A stretch of DNA of 64,000 bases, from the NCBI RefSeq assembly GCF_003315135.1, contig NZ_QNRK01000028.1, positions 1 through 64,000 of the forward strand. Direction: 5' to 3'. The notes beneath the pieces are model-generated. The model was not told the origin of the DNA. It searched no databases and saw nothing but the letters and a program-made list of their open reading frames with translations. The position numbers and the translations under genes are program-made. This DNA is from Roseiarcus fermentans (GTDB lineage Bacteria > Pseudomonadota > Alphaproteobacteria > Rhizobiales > Beijerinckiaceae). Shown here in pieces: positions 7,610 to 16,403 of this stretch. Within the stretch, counting starts at the first letter, position 1; every line of letters starts with the position of its first letter.

Positions 7610-9148
7610 TTACGAAACCGCGGTGGGCATCGCGATGAAATGCGTACCGTTGTCGTTCTTGACCTGCATCAGCACCGACTTCTTGCCGTCTGACTTGGCG
7701 GAGTCGAGCGCCGCGGCGACCTCGGAGGGATGCGACACCGACTTGCCGCCGACCGCCAGGATGACGTCGCCGGTCTGCAGTCCCTTCTGGGCGGCCGTGC
7801 CGTCGGGGTCGATCCCGGCCACGACGACGCCGCTCTTGCCGGCCCCCTCGACCGCGGTCGCGGGCTCGAGCGCCATGCCGTACTTCGCCATCGCGTCCTT
7901 CGGCCCCCGATCCGGAGCGTCGGCGCTCGCCTGGCGCTCGTCCGACAGCGAGCCCAGCGTGACCTTGACGGTCTCGGTCGAGCCGCCGCGCACGATCGTC
8001 AGGACGATGTCCTTCTTCGGTCCCAGCGCCGCGATCTTGCGGGCGAGGTCGTGGGAATCGGCGATCGAGTCGCCGTTGACCGCGGTGATCACGTCCCCGT
8101 CCTTCAGGCCCGCGGTCGCGGCGGGCGAATCCTTCTCCGCCTTGTCGACGATCGCGCCCTTGGGTTCCTTGAGCCCCAGGCTGTCGGCGATGTCCTGCGA
8201 CACCGGCTGGATCTGCACGCCGAGCCAGCCGCGCGCGACCTTGCCGTTGTCCTTGAGCTGCGCGACGACGGTCTTGGCGACGTCGCTGGCGATCGCGAAG
8301 CCGATGCCGACGCTGCCGCCTGACGGCGAGAAGATCGCGGTGTTGACGCCGACGACCTCGCCCTCGGCGTTGAAGGTCGGCCCGCCCGAGTTGCCGTGGT
8401 TCACCGGCGCGTCGATCTGGAGGAAGTCGTCGTAGGGGCCGGCGCCGATGTCGCGGCCGCGCGCCGAAACGATGCCGGCCGTGACCGTGCCGCCGAGGCC
8501 GAACGGATTGCCGACCGCAATCACCCAGTCGCCGACGCGCGGAGACTGCGCGGCGAACGAGACATACTGGAAGTCCGAGCCGTCCTTGACCTTGAGCAGC
8601 GCGAGGTCGGTCTTGGGGTCCGTGCCCACGACGCGCGCCGGGATGGTCTTGCCGTCGGCGGTGGTGACGGTGACCTCGGTGGCGTGGTCGACGACGTGGT
8701 TGTTGGTCACGATGTAGCCGTCGGGGGAAATGAAGAAGCCCGAGCCCTGGGCCATGCCGGTGTGCGGGCGCTGTTCGTGGCGCTCGCCGTCGCCGAACTG
8801 CTGCGGCGCGCCGGGCATGCCGAACTGGCGGAAGAATTTCTCCAGCGGCCCGCCCTTCGGAAAGTTGGGCATGGGCTGGGCGTCGCCCTCGTCGTCGGAA
8901 ATCTTGGTCTCGGAAATCTTGACCTTCACCGAGACGACCGCGCCTTTGACGTGGTCGACGACGTCGGCGAAGGACGCCGGGCCGGCGGAGGCCATGGGCG
9001 CGGCGGCGATGGCGGGATTGGTCGAGAGCGGCAGCGCCTCGATCGTCACGGCGCCGACCGCAGCGACTGCGACCGCCCCGAGCAGCGCCCCGCGCACGGA
9101 CCGACCCGGACGGACGGAAAACAGATTGCCCACGTGTTTGAACTCCAT
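7610..9148 (-). CDS. DegP/DegQ-type periplasmic serine endoprotease (Do family)
   Basis: 512 aa from the ATG at 9148. After an N-terminal membrane/signal segment (VRGALLGAVAVAAVGAVTI) comes a trypsin-like domain with the HtrA triad: His in TNNHVVDHA, Asp in TDLALLKV, Ser in GNSGGPTFN. Two PDZ domains follow, the first opening near GWLGVQIQ. The protein degrades or refolds misfolded envelope proteins. The frame stays open for 132 codons upstream of 9148 and encodes a DUF433-like segment (see separate entry). That part is not Do-like and precedes the signal sequence, so I place the start at 9148. No strong Shine-Dalgarno is visible before it. Confidence 0.93.
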   Translation of the reverse strand: MEFKHVGNLFSVRPGRSVRGALLGAVAVAAVGAVTIEALPLSTNPAIAAAPMASAGPASFADVVDHVKGAVVSVKVKISETKISDDEGDAQPMPNFPKGGPLEKFFRQFGMPGAPQQFGDGERHEQRPHTGMAQGSGFFISPDGYIVTNNHVVDHATEVTVTTADGKTIPARVVGTDPKTDLALLKVKDGSDFQYVSFAAQSPRVGDWVIAVGNPFGLGGTVTAGIVSARGRDIGAGPYDDFLQIDAPVNHGNSGGPTFNAEGEVVGVNTAIFSPSGGSVGIGFAIASDVAKTVVAQLKDNGKVARGWLGVQIQPVSQDIADSLGLKEPKGAIVDKAEKDSPAATAGLKDGDVITAVNGDSIADSHDLARKIAALGPKKDIVLTIVRGGSTETVKVTLGSLSDERQASADAPDRGPKDAMAKYGMALEPATAVEGAGKSGVVVAGIDPDGTAAQKGLQTGDVILAVGGKSVSHPSEVAAALDSAKSDGKKSVLMQVKNDNGTHFIAMPTAVS

Positions 9149-9349
9149 GACTGTTGAACCTGGACGGACCGGAACGTGTCCGGCGCGATGGAGCCGTTCT
9201 ACGTTTGCGGCGTTTGCGCTGCGGTTTCGGGGAGATGAACAGTTGGTAAGATCGCTGGGCGTGACGCGGCGGGAAGCGCGCACCGAGGGCCGGGGACGAT
9301 CGCGGCCGCGCCGGCCTTCGGCGCGGCGCCGAGGCCGAATTGGTTCGCC

Positions 9350-9544
9350 GAAGCTCGAGGAGCGCACGACATCGTCTCGGTCGAGGGCGTCGTACGCGTC
9401 GATCGCCATGCCGTCGGCGAGGGTTTCGAACAGCGCCTCGATCGGGACGCGCGCGCCCGTGACGACGGGACGACCGCTCGACACGGCGGGATCGGAGACG
9501 ATGAGATCGTCCAACGTCGCCGCCTTCCGGGTCTCGTCGATCAT
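9350..9544 (-). pseudogene. DUF433-like antitoxin fragment, apparently degraded
   Basis: From the ATG at 9544, about 65 codons read like the DUF433/VapB45-type domain (IVSDPAVSSGRPVVTGARVP, then FETLADGMAIDAYDAL and DRDDVV). The usual helix between the last two segments seems shortened and the expected C-terminal end is lost. Downstream codons look non-coding (Arg-rich) yet no stop occurs before the DegP start, so the frame runs through in phase. DUF433 proteins usually pair with a PIN/DUF5615-type toxin and none is visible here. I read it as a decayed orphan antitoxin. A real N-terminal extension on the protease is unlikely. Confidence 0.5.
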
Positions 9545-9787
9545 GGCGGCGCCCTGAACATTCGTCCCGATCGCGCCAGCATCGTGACGCCGAGCGAAGC
9601 CGTGGGGACAGCCGGTCGCCGGCCCTGGGTCGATTGCCCGGATGACGAGAGGCTCGGGAAGGGTCCTGTTGCTCGAACCCGGCCGCGGCTGAAAAATCAG
9701 ACCGCCGGCTCGCCCGACGACACAGACCCCGAGCGGACCCGGCCAGGGGTCTCGCGCCAGCGGAAATCGAGGGTGGCGGGGCGAGGA

Positions 9788-9872
9788 TGGTGGGGGAGGT
9801 AGGACTCGAACCTACGAAGGCTTAGCCAGCGGATTTACAGTCCGCCCCCTTTGCCGCTCGGGACACTCCCCC
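9788..9872 (-). tRNA. tRNA-Tyr (anticodon GTA)
   Basis: Minus strand, 85 nt including an encoded CCA (plus-strand TGG 9788-9790). The acceptor stem GGGGGAG (plus 9866-9872) pairs with CTCCCCC (9792-9798). The anticodon loop reads CTGTAAA, giving GTA. The T arm GGTTCGAGTCC is intact and a long class II variable arm is present, as expected for tRNA-Tyr. No integrase gene or repeated 3' end was noticed beside it. Confidence 0.95.
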
Positions 9873-10062
9873 GCATCCGGTCGATCCGGACGACAACGCC
9901 TCGGGCAGGCCGAGGCGCGGTCGGCGGCTTATCTTTCCTCGACCCTCGGACTGTCAACTGGAAAATCGCGCCCGACGGCGCCGCGATCCGTCGCGCTCAC
10001 TGGTCAGGGGTCCCGAACCGGCCTAGAGCTTCGTCCCGCACTCGAAGCCGCAAGGGCGTTCC

Positions 10063-10920
10063 ATGACCCGCAACCGCCAAAGGCGCGGCGCCGAGCCGCC
10101 CCGGACATCCGACGAGCGCCGGCCCGGCGCTGCGAAGCCGCGCGCCGCGCCGCAGCCTGCCGCCGAAGCCGGGCGGGCGCGCGACCGGCCGCGGGAGCGG
10201 CGCGAACCGGACGTCGCCCGGATCTACGGCTTCCACAGCGTCGAGGCGGCGCTGAACGCGCCGCGCCGGGAACTGATCCGGCTCTACGCCACCGCCGCGG
10301 CGGCCGAGCGCCTGAAGGCCGCGATCGACGCCCGCGGGGTCGAGACCCGCATCGTCGGCCTGGAGGAGGTGGCCGGCCGCTTGCCGCGCGATTCGGTGCA
10401 TCAGGGCGTCCTGCTGGAAGCGCGGCCGCTCGCGCCGATCGATGTTTCGGAACTGCCGGCGCGCGGACTCGTGCTGGTCCTCGACCAGATCACCGATCCG
10501 CACAACGTCGGCGCGATCTTCCGCACCGCCGCCGCCTTCGCCGTCGACGCCGTCGTCACCACCGAGCGCCACGCCCCGGAACTGTCCGGCGCGCTCGCCA
10601 AGTCCGCCTCGGGCGGGCTCGAACACGTGCCGATCTGCTCGGTGACCAATCTGTCGCGGGCGCTGACCGAAATGGGCGAGATGGGATACCAGCGCGTCGG
10701 CCTCGATTCGGAAGCGCCGACGACGCTCGACGCCATCCCCCTCGCCCGCCCGCTGGCGCTCGTGCTCGGCGCCGAGGACAAGGGCCTGCGCCGCCTCACC
10801 CGCGAGCGCTGCGACGCGCTCGCGCGCCTCGACCTGCCCGGCGCGATCCGGAGCCTCAACGTCTCGAACGCCGCCGCGATCGCGCTGACGCTCGCCTGGG
10901 GGAAAGTCGGGAAGGCGTGA
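10063..10920 (+). CDS. rlmB: 23S rRNA (guanosine-2'-O-)-methyltransferase RlmB / TrmH family
   Basis: A SPOUT-fold 2'-O-methyltransferase of 285 aa. The first 50 residues are Arg/Pro/Ala-rich and disordered. A substrate-binding domain (YGFHSVEAAL) comes next, then the three TrmH/SpoU motifs: ITDPHNVGAIFRTA, LVLGAEDKGLRRLTRE and IRSLNVSNAAAIAL. RlmB methylates G2251 of 23S rRNA in the peptidyl-transferase P-loop; exact position specificity is inferred from family similarity. The gene stands alone, preceded by tRNA-Tyr on the other strand and convergent with a dehydrogenase gene. Confidence 0.9.
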   Translation: MTRNRQRRGAEPPRTSDERRPGAAKPRAAPQPAAEAGRARDRPRERREPDVARIYGFHSVEAALNAPRRELIRLYATAAAAERLKAAIDARGVETRIVGLEEVAGRLPRDSVHQGVLLEARPLAPIDVSELPARGLVLVLDQITDPHNVGAIFRTAAAFAVDAVVTTERHAPELSGALAKSASGGLEHVPICSVTNLSRALTEMGEMGYQRVGLDSEAPTTLDAIPLARPLALVLGAEDKGLRRLTRERCDALARLDLPGAIRSLNVSNAAAIALTLAWGKVGKA

Positions 10921-10932
10921 ACCGCCGCTACC

Positions 10933-10968
10933 GAAGCGCCGACGCGGGACGACCGGCGCGTCGGCTTC
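10933..10968. terminator. Possible bidirectional terminator hairpin
   Basis: Between the convergent rlmB and dehydrogenase genes, the arms GAAG(CG)CCGACGCG and CGCGTCGGCTTC pair over 12 bp with a 2-nt bulge around a ten-base loop. No long T run follows on either side, so termination would be weak or would need help. Confidence 0.45.
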
Positions 10969-11035
10969 GTTGCATTCCGGGCTTGCGCGCGGTCCGTCGC
11001 TCGTCCCCGGCGGCGGCGCGCGCGGGGCGGTCCGC

Positions 11036-12031
11036 CTACAGCATGCTCGGCAGCACCCGGTCCGGCGGACGGTGGCCGTCCACGAACGTGCGGATGTTGA
11101 TGATCACCTTCTCGCCCATGTCGGCGCGGCCCTCGTTCGTCGACGACCCCATGTGGGGCAAGAGGGTGACCTTGCTCGCCCGCGCGAGCGCGATCAGCTT
11201 CTCGTTGACCGCCGGCGCGTGCTCGAACACGTCGAGGCCGGCGCTGGCGAGTTCTCCCGCCTCCAGCATCCGCACGAGCGCGTTCTCGTCGACCACCTCG
11301 CCGCGCGCCGTGTTGATCAGAATGGCGTCCGGACGCAGGTGCTTGAGGCGGCGTGCCGACAGAAGATGGTAGGTGCCCGGCGTGTGCGGGCAATGGATCG
11401 AGACGAAATCCATCCGCGCCAGCATCTGGTCGAGCGAATCCCAGTAGGTCGCCTCGAGCGACTCCTCGATCTGCGGCGCGACGCGGCGGCGGTTGTGATA
11501 GTGGATCGACATGCCGAACGCCCGCGCCCGCCGCGCGACCGCCTGGCCGATGCGGCCCATGCCGATGATGCCGAGGCGCTTTCCGGTGATCCGGCGGCCG
11601 AGCATCCAGGTCGGCGTCCAGCCGCCCCAATGTCCGTCGGGAATGACGTGCGAGCCCTCGACCAGCCGGCGCGCCGTCGACAGAATCAGCGCCATCGTCA
11701 TGTCGGCCGTGTCTTCGGTCATGACGCCCGGCGTATTGGTGACCGTGATGCCGCGTCTGAGCGCGCTGGTGACGTCGATGTGATCGACGCCGTTGCCGAA
11801 ATTCGCGATCAGGCGCATCTGGTCGCCCGCCTGGGCGATCATGGCGGCGTTGATGTGATCGGTGATGGTGGGAACGATGACGTCCGCCTCACGCATCGCC
11901 TCGACGATCTCGGCCTGCGACATCGGCTTGTCTTCGATGTTGAGGCGGGCGTCGAACAACTCGCGCATGCGGGTTTCAACGAGTTCGGGCAGCCGCCGCG
12001 TCACGACGACAACCGGTTTCTTCTTGGTCAT
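11036..12031 (-). CDS. D-2-hydroxyacid dehydrogenase (glyoxylate/hydroxypyruvate reductase-like)
   Basis: 331 aa. The NAD(P)-binding motif is GIIGMGRIGQAVARRA, and the catalytic residues of the family are visible as Arg in NFGNGVDHID/INTARGEVVD, Glu in the LDVFEHAP region and His in LPHMGSS. This pattern is typical of GyaR/GhrB-type reductases that interconvert glyoxylate/glycolate or hydroxypyruvate/D-glycerate. Coenzyme preference and substrate cannot be fixed from sequence. The start at 12031 (MTKKKPVVVVTRRLPE) is a normal family start. The gene is divergent from the SH3-regB-regA operon. Confidence 0.88.
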   Translation of the reverse strand: MTKKKPVVVVTRRLPELVETRMRELFDARLNIEDKPMSQAEIVEAMREADVIVPTITDHINAAMIAQAGDQMRLIANFGNGVDHIDVTSALRRGITVTNTPGVMTEDTADMTMALILSTARRLVEGSHVIPDGHWGGWTPTWMLGRRITGKRLGIIGMGRIGQAVARRARAFGMSIHYHNRRRVAPQIEESLEATYWDSLDQMLARMDFVSIHCPHTPGTYHLLSARRLKHLRPDAILINTARGEVVDENALVRMLEAGELASAGLDVFEHAPAVNEKLIALARASKVTLLPHMGSSTNEGRADMGEKVIINIRTFVDGHRPPDRVLPSML

Positions 12032-12237
12032 GAACGCCGCCCTTTCCGCCCTGCCTGCGCCTTTTTCGCTTTGGCTTCGTCTTCGAACATCGCGTCCACG
12101 CCTTCAAGCGGTTTACGCCCCGTTAACGCCGCACGCAGCAAATGGCGTCGCCGGCGACCGGCGGCGGGCTCGCGGGCCTGTCTAACAGATGGCCGGGCAA
12201 AGACAAGGATGGCCTCTCCGCCATCGAGGAATCCACG

Positions 12238-12771
12238 ATGAACCGACGCCTCCGCACCAAGCCCACGCGCCGCCTGGCGCTCGCCGCCCTGTGCCTCGCC
12301 GCGCTGACGCCGGCTCTGGCTTTCGCCGACCAGGTGGGCACGGTGACCAGGCTGCCGCTGCCGCGCTTCGCGAGCCTCAAGACCGACCGGGTGAACCTGC
12401 GCGAGGGCCCGTCCAAGGACCACGCGACCAAATGGGTCTACCAGCGCGCCGGGCTGCCGGTGGAGATCACGGCGGAGTTCGAGATCTGGCGGCGGATCCG
12501 CGATTCGGAAGGCGCCGACGGCTGGGTTCTGCACTCGCTCCTCTCCGGCCGCCGAACGGCGCTGGTGACGCCGAACAAGAAGGGGGAGAGTTCCAAGATC
12601 TACGCCCGTCCCGCCGCCGGAGCCGACCTCGCCGCGACGCTGCAGTCGGGGGTGATCGTCAACCTGCGCAAGTGCGACGGCGACTGGTGTCAGGTCGACG
12701 GAGACGGTTTCAAGGGCTATATCGAGCAATACAAGCTCTGGGGGGTCTACCCCAACGAGAAGATTGAATGA
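12238..12771 (+). CDS. Secreted SH3-domain protein
   Basis: 177 aa, with a signal peptide (LALAALCLAALTPALAFA) followed by two bacterial SH3-like repeats. The first starts at LKTDRVNLREGPS and the second near SSKIYARPAAGADL, ending at the KCDGDWCQVDGDGFKGYI segment. Such proteins usually bind peptidoglycan or other envelope ligands. Its stop overlaps the regB start by 4 bp (ATGA), so it is probably translationally coupled to the redox two-component system. Its role there is unknown. Confidence 0.85.
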   Translation: MNRRLRTKPTRRLALAALCLAALTPALAFADQVGTVTRLPLPRFASLKTDRVNLREGPSKDHATKWVYQRAGLPVEITAEFEIWRRIRDSEGADGWVLHSLLSGRRTALVTPNKKGESSKIYARPAAGADLAATLQSGVIVNLRKCDGDWCQVDGDGFKGYIEQYKLWGVYPNEKIE

Positions 12772-14129
12772 CGGACGGGTCGGGCAGCGTGAGTCATCGC
12801 GATATGAGCGCAGTCTTGCCGCCCGAGCCGGAGGGCCTCGGACTCGAAGCGCGGCGTCTGCGGCTCAACACCCTCATCGCCCTCAGGTGGCTCGCCGTCG
12901 CCGGCCAGACGGCCGCCGTCGTGATCGGCGTGTTCGGCCTCGGCCTCGGCTTCCCGGCGGTCGCCTGCTTCGCCCTGATCGCCGCCTCCGCCGCGCTCAA
13001 CCTCGCGCTGCGATGGTTCTATCCGAAGAGCGTCCTCCTGAGCGAGCGCGACGCCACGATCTTTCTCGCCTACGACATTCTTCAGCTCGCGGGCCTGCTT
13101 TTCCTCACCGGCGGAGTGTCCAACCCCTTCGTCATTCTGCTGCTCGCGCCGATCGTCATCGCGGCCGGGTCGTTGCCGCTCGACCGGGCGCTTGGCCTTT
13201 CGGCGCTGGCGCTGGTCTGCGCGACCGCGCTGCTGCGCTTCAACCTTCCGCTGCCCTGGATCGGCGGCGGCGAGCTGGACCTTCCCCCGCTCTATGTCGC
13301 GGGGCTCTGGCTCGCGCTCGTGGTCAGCGCGGCGTTCCTGACGCTCTACGCCCATCGGGTGGCCGCCGAAACCCGCCAGACCGCGAGCGCGCTGACGGCG
13401 GCCGAGCTCGTTCTGGCGCGGGTCCAGCATCTTTCGCAACTCGACGGCCTCGCCGCCGCCGCCGCGCACGAACTGGGCACGCCGCTCGCGACGGTCGCGC
13501 TGGTGGTCAGGGAAATGGCGGCCCAGAAGCCGCACGACGAAGCGTTCGCCGACGACCTGAGCCTGCTCGAGGAATCGGTGGATCGGTGCCGGGCGATTCT
13601 CGGAAAACTGTCGGCGCCCGCGGATCTCTCCGGGCAGCCCATGGACGTGTCGAGCCCGGTGGAGCTCGCGGAGCTCGCCGCGGCGCCCCATCGCCTGCTC
13701 GGCATCGCCATTTCCGTCGTCGGCGAAGGGCCCGAGCCGCCGCCGAAATGTCCGCGCAACCCCGGAGTTCTCTACGGTCTCGGCAATCTGATCGAGAACG
13801 CGGTGAGTTTCGCCGAACGCGAGGTCAAGATCAGCGCCGACTGGACACGATCGACAGTGACGATCGTCGTTTCGGACGACGGGGCGGGATTTCCTCCGGG
13901 CGTGCTGTCGCGGATCGGAGAGCCCTACCTGTCGGAACGGGACCGGGCGCGGCGGTCGGAGAAGGCGGGCGGCGGGCTCGGCCTCGGACTGTTCATCGCG
14001 CGTTCGCTGCTCGAGCGGTCGCGCGCGAGCCTGCGCTTCGACAACGCCTCCCCGCCCGCGACCGGCGCCCTCATCACGGTGCAGTGGGCGCGCAGCGCCT
14101 ACGAGGAGGGTCGACGCGGCGATAAATAG
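12768..14129 (+). CDS. regB: Redox-sensing histidine kinase, RegB/ActS/PrrB type
   Basis: 453 aa. Six membrane helices fill about residues 35-210. The quinone-sensing signature GGVSNPF is in place (G115 onward). The phosphoacceptor H234 sits in AAAHELGTPLAT, and a cysteine (DRCRAIL, C274) lies exactly 40 residues later, matching the redox-active H225/C265 spacing of Rhodobacter RegB. ATP-binding N and G boxes are NLIENAVSFAE and GGGLGLGLFIARSLLE. RegB/RegA controls energy-generating and carbon or nitrogen fixation genes by respiratory redox state. The start overlaps the SH3 gene, and regA follows after 46 bp. Confidence 0.92.
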   Translation: MTDGSGSVSHRDMSAVLPPEPEGLGLEARRLRLNTLIALRWLAVAGQTAAVVIGVFGLGLGFPAVACFALIAASAALNLALRWFYPKSVLLSERDATIFLAYDILQLAGLLFLTGGVSNPFVILLLAPIVIAAGSLPLDRALGLSALALVCATALLRFNLPLPWIGGGELDLPPLYVAGLWLALVVSAAFLTLYAHRVAAETRQTASALTAAELVLARVQHLSQLDGLAAAAAHELGTPLATVALVVREMAAQKPHDEAFADDLSLLEESVDRCRAILGKLSAPADLSGQPMDVSSPVELAELAAAPHRLLGIAISVVGEGPEPPPKCPRNPGVLYGLGNLIENAVSFAEREVKISADWTRSTVTIVVSDDGAGFPPGVLSRIGEPYLSERDRARRSEKAGGGLGLGLFIARSLLERSRASLRFDNASPPATGALITVQWARSAYEEGRRGDK

Positions 14130-14175
14130 TCGATAAGATTTTGCTGGCGAACCTGTTTGCGTTAACACGGACGGT

Positions 14176-14757
14176 ATGGACAAGGACGCATCCCACCAGT
14201 CGACGAGCCAGAGTCAGAGCGGCGGGGAGACCCTCGACAAGTCGCTGCTCGTCGTGGACGACGATCGCCTGTTCTGCGACAGGCTTGCTCGCGCCATGGC
14301 GGCGCGCGGTTTCATCGCGCGCACCGCCACCAACGTGTCCGAGGCGCTGGCCGCGATCGAGACGTCGCCGCCCGCCTTCGCCGTGATCGATCTGAGGCTT
14401 GGCGACGGCAGCGGCCTCGATGTGATGCGCGCTCTCAAGGCGCGGCGTCCCGATTCGCGCGGCGTCATCCTGACCGGCTACGGCGCGATCGCGACCGCGG
14501 TGATGGCGGTCAAGCTCGGCGCCTTCGATTACCTCGCCAAACCCGCCAACGCCGACGACGTGGTCGCCGCGCTGATGGCCGGCCGGCTCGACACGCCGGC
14601 CGAGCACGACCCGCCGATGTCGGCGGACCGGGTGCGCTGGGAGCACATCCAGCGCATCTACGAAGCCTGCGAGCGCAACGTGTCCGAGACCGCGCGCCAG
14701 CTCAACATGCACCGGCGAACGCTGCCGCGGATCCTCGCCAAGCGCGCGCCGAAGTAG
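14176..14757 (+). CDS. regA: Redox response regulator, RegA/ActR/PrrA type
   Basis: 193 aa, the usual RegA length. The receiver domain has the acidic pair VVDDDR, the phosphoacceptor Asp in VIDLRLGDGSG, Thr in LTGYGAI and Lys in YLAKPAN. The C-terminal Fis-type helix-turn-helix NVSETARQLNMHRRTLPRIL is nearly invariant in RegA orthologues. It is cognate to the RegB encoded just upstream. Targets in this window are not evident. Confidence 0.94.
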   Translation: MDKDASHQSTSQSQSGGETLDKSLLVVDDDRLFCDRLARAMAARGFIARTATNVSEALAAIETSPPAFAVIDLRLGDGSGLDVMRALKARRPDSRGVILTGYGAIATAVMAVKLGAFDYLAKPANADDVVAALMAGRLDTPAEHDPPMSADRVRWEHIQRIYEACERNVSETARQLNMHRRTLPRILAKRAPK

Positions 14758-15187
14758 GGCGCGCTCCCGGGCCGGGGCGGCCCGGGCGGTCGGCTCGGGG
14801 TCGAGGACCCCGATCTGCGCGGGACGTTCTCGGGCAGCGGCCTGCGGGAAGCCGCCGATCTCGGCGGCGACGGAGCGCGACGCCTTCGTCCCCCCTTCAG
14901 CGCGCCCCGCCGCCTGCTTCCGCTGTCTCGCCGGGCGCCGACAGCGGTCGATCCGAGCTGTCTCCCGGCGAGACGTCGCGGCTTGCCGCGTGATCATTTC
15001 TCTTGCGACAGCGCGACCGGATTGGGCCGCGCCTCGCGGGCTGTGGCAAGGACGATCCACCCTTCCGGCTCGGAGTATCAATTGTCGCGGTCGGGGAGCG
15101 ACCCGAATGAAGTTTCGACGTTCACACAAGCGTTGCCCCCGGCGCGGCGCCGCGCCGCCTGTTGCGGACGGCGAGACTCCGGGCCTG
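14758..15187. other. Non-coding region after regA
   Basis: GC-rich stretch with no gene I can support. Short hairpins directly after regA (a CCGGGCC/GGCCCGG pair near 14767-14786 and CGGGGTC/GACCCCG near 14802-14818) could slow or end the regBA transcript, though no T run follows. The remainder shows no recognised protein similarity. Confidence 0.4.
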
Positions 15188-15862
15188 TCAGGTCGACGCC
15201 CATGATCTCGGCGCGCCGCTCTCACCGTGCTTGAGTTGGCGCTCGAGCAGGATGAGCGCATCGGCTGTCATCTCGGCGTCCAGCAAGGCGCCGTGCCGGC
15301 CGTCTCTTTCGCTGCTGTCAATCACCAGACGATCGCACATCGCAGTCAGAGACCTGGTGGCGCCTGGGAAAAGCTGGGCGAACAGGACCTGAGTGCATAA
15401 GTAACGCTCGTCGGGGTAGGCGCTCTCCCCCCACGCGATCACCTTGGCGCGGGCGAACTCATAGTCGAGAAAACCTCGCTCGTTCTCGTAGGCGTGGGCC
15501 ACGATCGGCGAGTCTCCAACGAAGTCTTTCACTCTTGGAAGGATGGTCGGGAACCGTGGCGCGTTCTTGAGTTCGGCGGGCCGAATCTTGTGGACCTTGA
15601 TGGCATCGGGGTTGACTGGCCCATCGGGGTTGACCCGGGAACTCCACGTCTCGCCCTTGCGCCAAATCTCACCTTCGCGCAGCAATTCGACGAAACCGAC
15701 TTCGATGACGACGCCAGGGGCTTTCCACGCGAAAGGCTGCTTGCGAATGAACTCGGCGCTCGGCGTCGGCTTGCCAGTCGTCTCGGCGTCGAAGACGACC
15801 AGCCGATCGAAACCGTCGAGGAAATTCGGCATGTACATCGCGGCGCTCCGAGTCAGCGCCAA
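15188..15862 (-). CDS. DnaQ-like 3'-5' exonuclease (DEDDh)
   Basis: 224 aa. Exo I is FDAETTG, an ExoII-like region is AHAYENERGFLDYE, and Exo III is RHGALLDAEMTA with the His of the DEDDh group, so the active site is complete. VHKIRPAEL also matches the DnaQ/RNase T family. The protein has no polymerase or helicase partner domain and could be a stand-alone proofreading or RNA-trimming exonuclease. It lies at the edge of the accessory island; upstream sequence resembles neither neighbour. The start at 15862 is uncertain, since MYMPNF at 15838 is an alternative. Confidence 0.78.
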   Translation of the reverse strand: MALTRSAAMYMPNFLDGFDRLVVFDAETTGKPTPSAEFIRKQPFAWKAPGVVIEVGFVELLREGEIWRKGETWSSRVNPDGPVNPDAIKVHKIRPAELKNAPRFPTILPRVKDFVGDSPIVAHAYENERGFLDYEFARAKVIAWGESAYPDERYLCTQVLFAQLFPGATRSLTAMCDRLVIDSSERDGRHGALLDAEMTADALILLERQLKHGESGAPRSWAST

Positions 15863-16296
15863 TTCCTACGCGTTTCTCCAATCGGCGTCACGGCGTCCGA
15901 CCGAATGTCTCCGGTTTCGAAAACCGGATCGATGAGGACCACGCGAGGTTCGAGGTTTCGGCCCGGAGGGCCAGATCGTCTCTTGTCCCAATCCAGGCGA
16001 TCGGCGCATCCTGGCGCTGAGGACGGACGGAGCCTTGCGGGTCGCGACCGCGAACGGCGCCAGTGGGCAAGGAAGCGGGTCTTGCTCGGAGACGCGGTTT
16101 TCGCCCTGAACGGAAGTTCGGCGGCGTCGCAGGGGTCGGCGCGCCATCTGTCCGTGCCGGGGGCCTCGCCCGTCAACCCAGTCTGATCGGCTTCCGCTGC
16201 GGATCGCGACGCCGATCTGGGATGAGCGCTCTGCACCGATCGACCTCCATCGGCGCCGCGGAATTTCCGCGACTCTTCGGCTCGACGACGGCCGTC
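15863..16296. other. Non-coding boundary region, left edge of the catabolic island
   Basis: No supportable gene. A perfect 8-bp hairpin (15910-15928, TCCGGTTT/AAACCGGA) lies upstream of the exonuclease. Open frames crossing the region show no recognisable family and probably reflect high GC. Sequence becomes visibly less GC-extreme from about 16.25 kb, where the island begins. Confidence 0.4.
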
Positions 16297-16330
16297 TTGA
16301 TCCTACAGTCATCTCGTATTATGGTAATAC
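16297..16330 (+). promoter_or_regulatory. Promoter plus GntR-type operator site A
   Basis: TTGATC (16297-16302), 17 bp, then TATGGT (16320-16325). The operator GTATTATGGTAATAC (16316-16330) overlaps the -10 box: a perfect GTATTA/TAATAC inverted repeat with a 3-bp spacer. It stands 73 bp before the start of the first binding-protein gene. Matching sites occur at 27372-27386 and 31351-31365. Confidence 0.75.
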
Positions 16331-16403
16331 CCGTCAGGTGAAATTGCGCTTGCGTCACGCGGGCGGACTGAAGCCCAAGACGCAACGGCCCTTGGAGGAA
16401 ACG

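Noticed and set aside
9788-9872. tRNA-Tyr as an attachment site for the island
   Set aside because: It lies over 6 kb from the island edge, with no integrase and no duplicated tRNA end seen.
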